Positions 6,019 through 6,130 of a stretch of 6,130 nt of DNA are shown piece after piece. Origin of the DNA: JBBQSU01 sp038234815 (lineage in GTDB: Bacteria > Planctomycetota > Phycisphaerae > Tepidisphaerales > Tepidisphaeraceae). Made by a program: the position numbers and the translations under genes. Numbering within the stretch: position 1 is the first letter of the stretch; each line of letters begins with the position of its first letter. The DNA lies in NCBI GenBank assembly GCA_038234815.1, contig JBBQSU010000185.1, positions 1-6,130 of the forward strand, given 5' to 3'. The notes beneath the pieces are model-generated. The model had not been told where the DNA came from, made no database searches, and was given only the letters and a program-made list of their open reading frames with translations.

Positions 6019-6130
6019 TTAATTCTTGTGCGCAAATGCGTTGGCCCAGTAACGGTCCCATAGGCCGGTGCTTTGGTATAACGCCTCCAACGCCATCATC
6101 GCTTCGGCGTTGTCCATGTCCCAGCGGCGG
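6019..6130 (-). CDS. C-terminal 36 codons of an upstream gene, possibly a transposase
   Basis: Only the 3' end is present: 36 codons from the window edge to TAA at 6021-6019. The tail contains RRWDMDNAEAMMALEALYQS (1-20) and WDRYWANAFAHKN (24-36). The pattern of RW, then an A-E-A helix with Leu residues, then WD.YW recalls C-termini of some transposases such as the ISKra4 family, as I remember them. That is a weak match from a short fragment, and it could equally be another protein. The reading frame itself is supported by codon use like its neighbours and by the hairpin right after the stop. It lies 188 bp upstream of mreB on the same strand and is probably a separate transcription unit. Confidence 0.5.
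   Translation of the reverse strand, partial: RRWDMDNAEAMMALEALYQSTGLWDRYWANAFAHKN

Overview
The window is a nearly complete rod-shape (elongasome) operon. Every convincing gene lies on the minus strand, so transcription runs from the right end to the left. The organism looks like a moderately GC-rich, Gram-negative-type bacterium with a peptidoglycan wall. Weak hints point to the PVC superphylum, perhaps Planctomycetota: enlarged and divergent PBP2, no Shine-Dalgarno sequence before mreC or the PBP2 gene, and GGCCAT-type repeats between genes. That placement is a low-confidence inference from the sequence alone.

Layout in transcription order: (1) 6130-6019, the last 36 codons of an upstream gene, possibly a transposase. 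(2) 6018-5831, a leader region with a hairpin just after that gene, a candidate sigma70-type promoter, a perfect 8-bp inverted repeat and a strong ribosome binding site. (3) 5830-4772, mreB, an actin-like filament protein. (4) 4771-4490, a 282-bp gap filled with direct and inverted copies of a TGGCCA-centred repeat. (5) 4489-3593, mreC, membrane-anchored scaffold. (6) 3528-3010, mreD, multi-pass membrane protein. (7) a 60-bp gap with a terminator-like hairpin. (8) 2949-664, a class B penicillin-binding protein of the PBP2/MrdA type, with all three active-site motifs but about 130 residues longer than E. coli PBP2. (9) 667-1, the start of a two-helix membrane protein resembling DUF3592, joined to the PBP2 gene by an ATGA overlap and cut off by the window edge.

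The genes fit one machine. MreB filaments on the inner membrane face are linked through MreC and MreD to the PBP2 transpeptidase, which crosslinks new side-wall peptidoglycan. The usual glycosyltransferase partner RodA does not directly follow PBP2; the DUF3592-like gene takes that position.

I found no exciting undescribed system here. The best leads are the extra segments in PBP2, the coupled DUF3592-like gene, and the structured repeat block between mreB and mreC.
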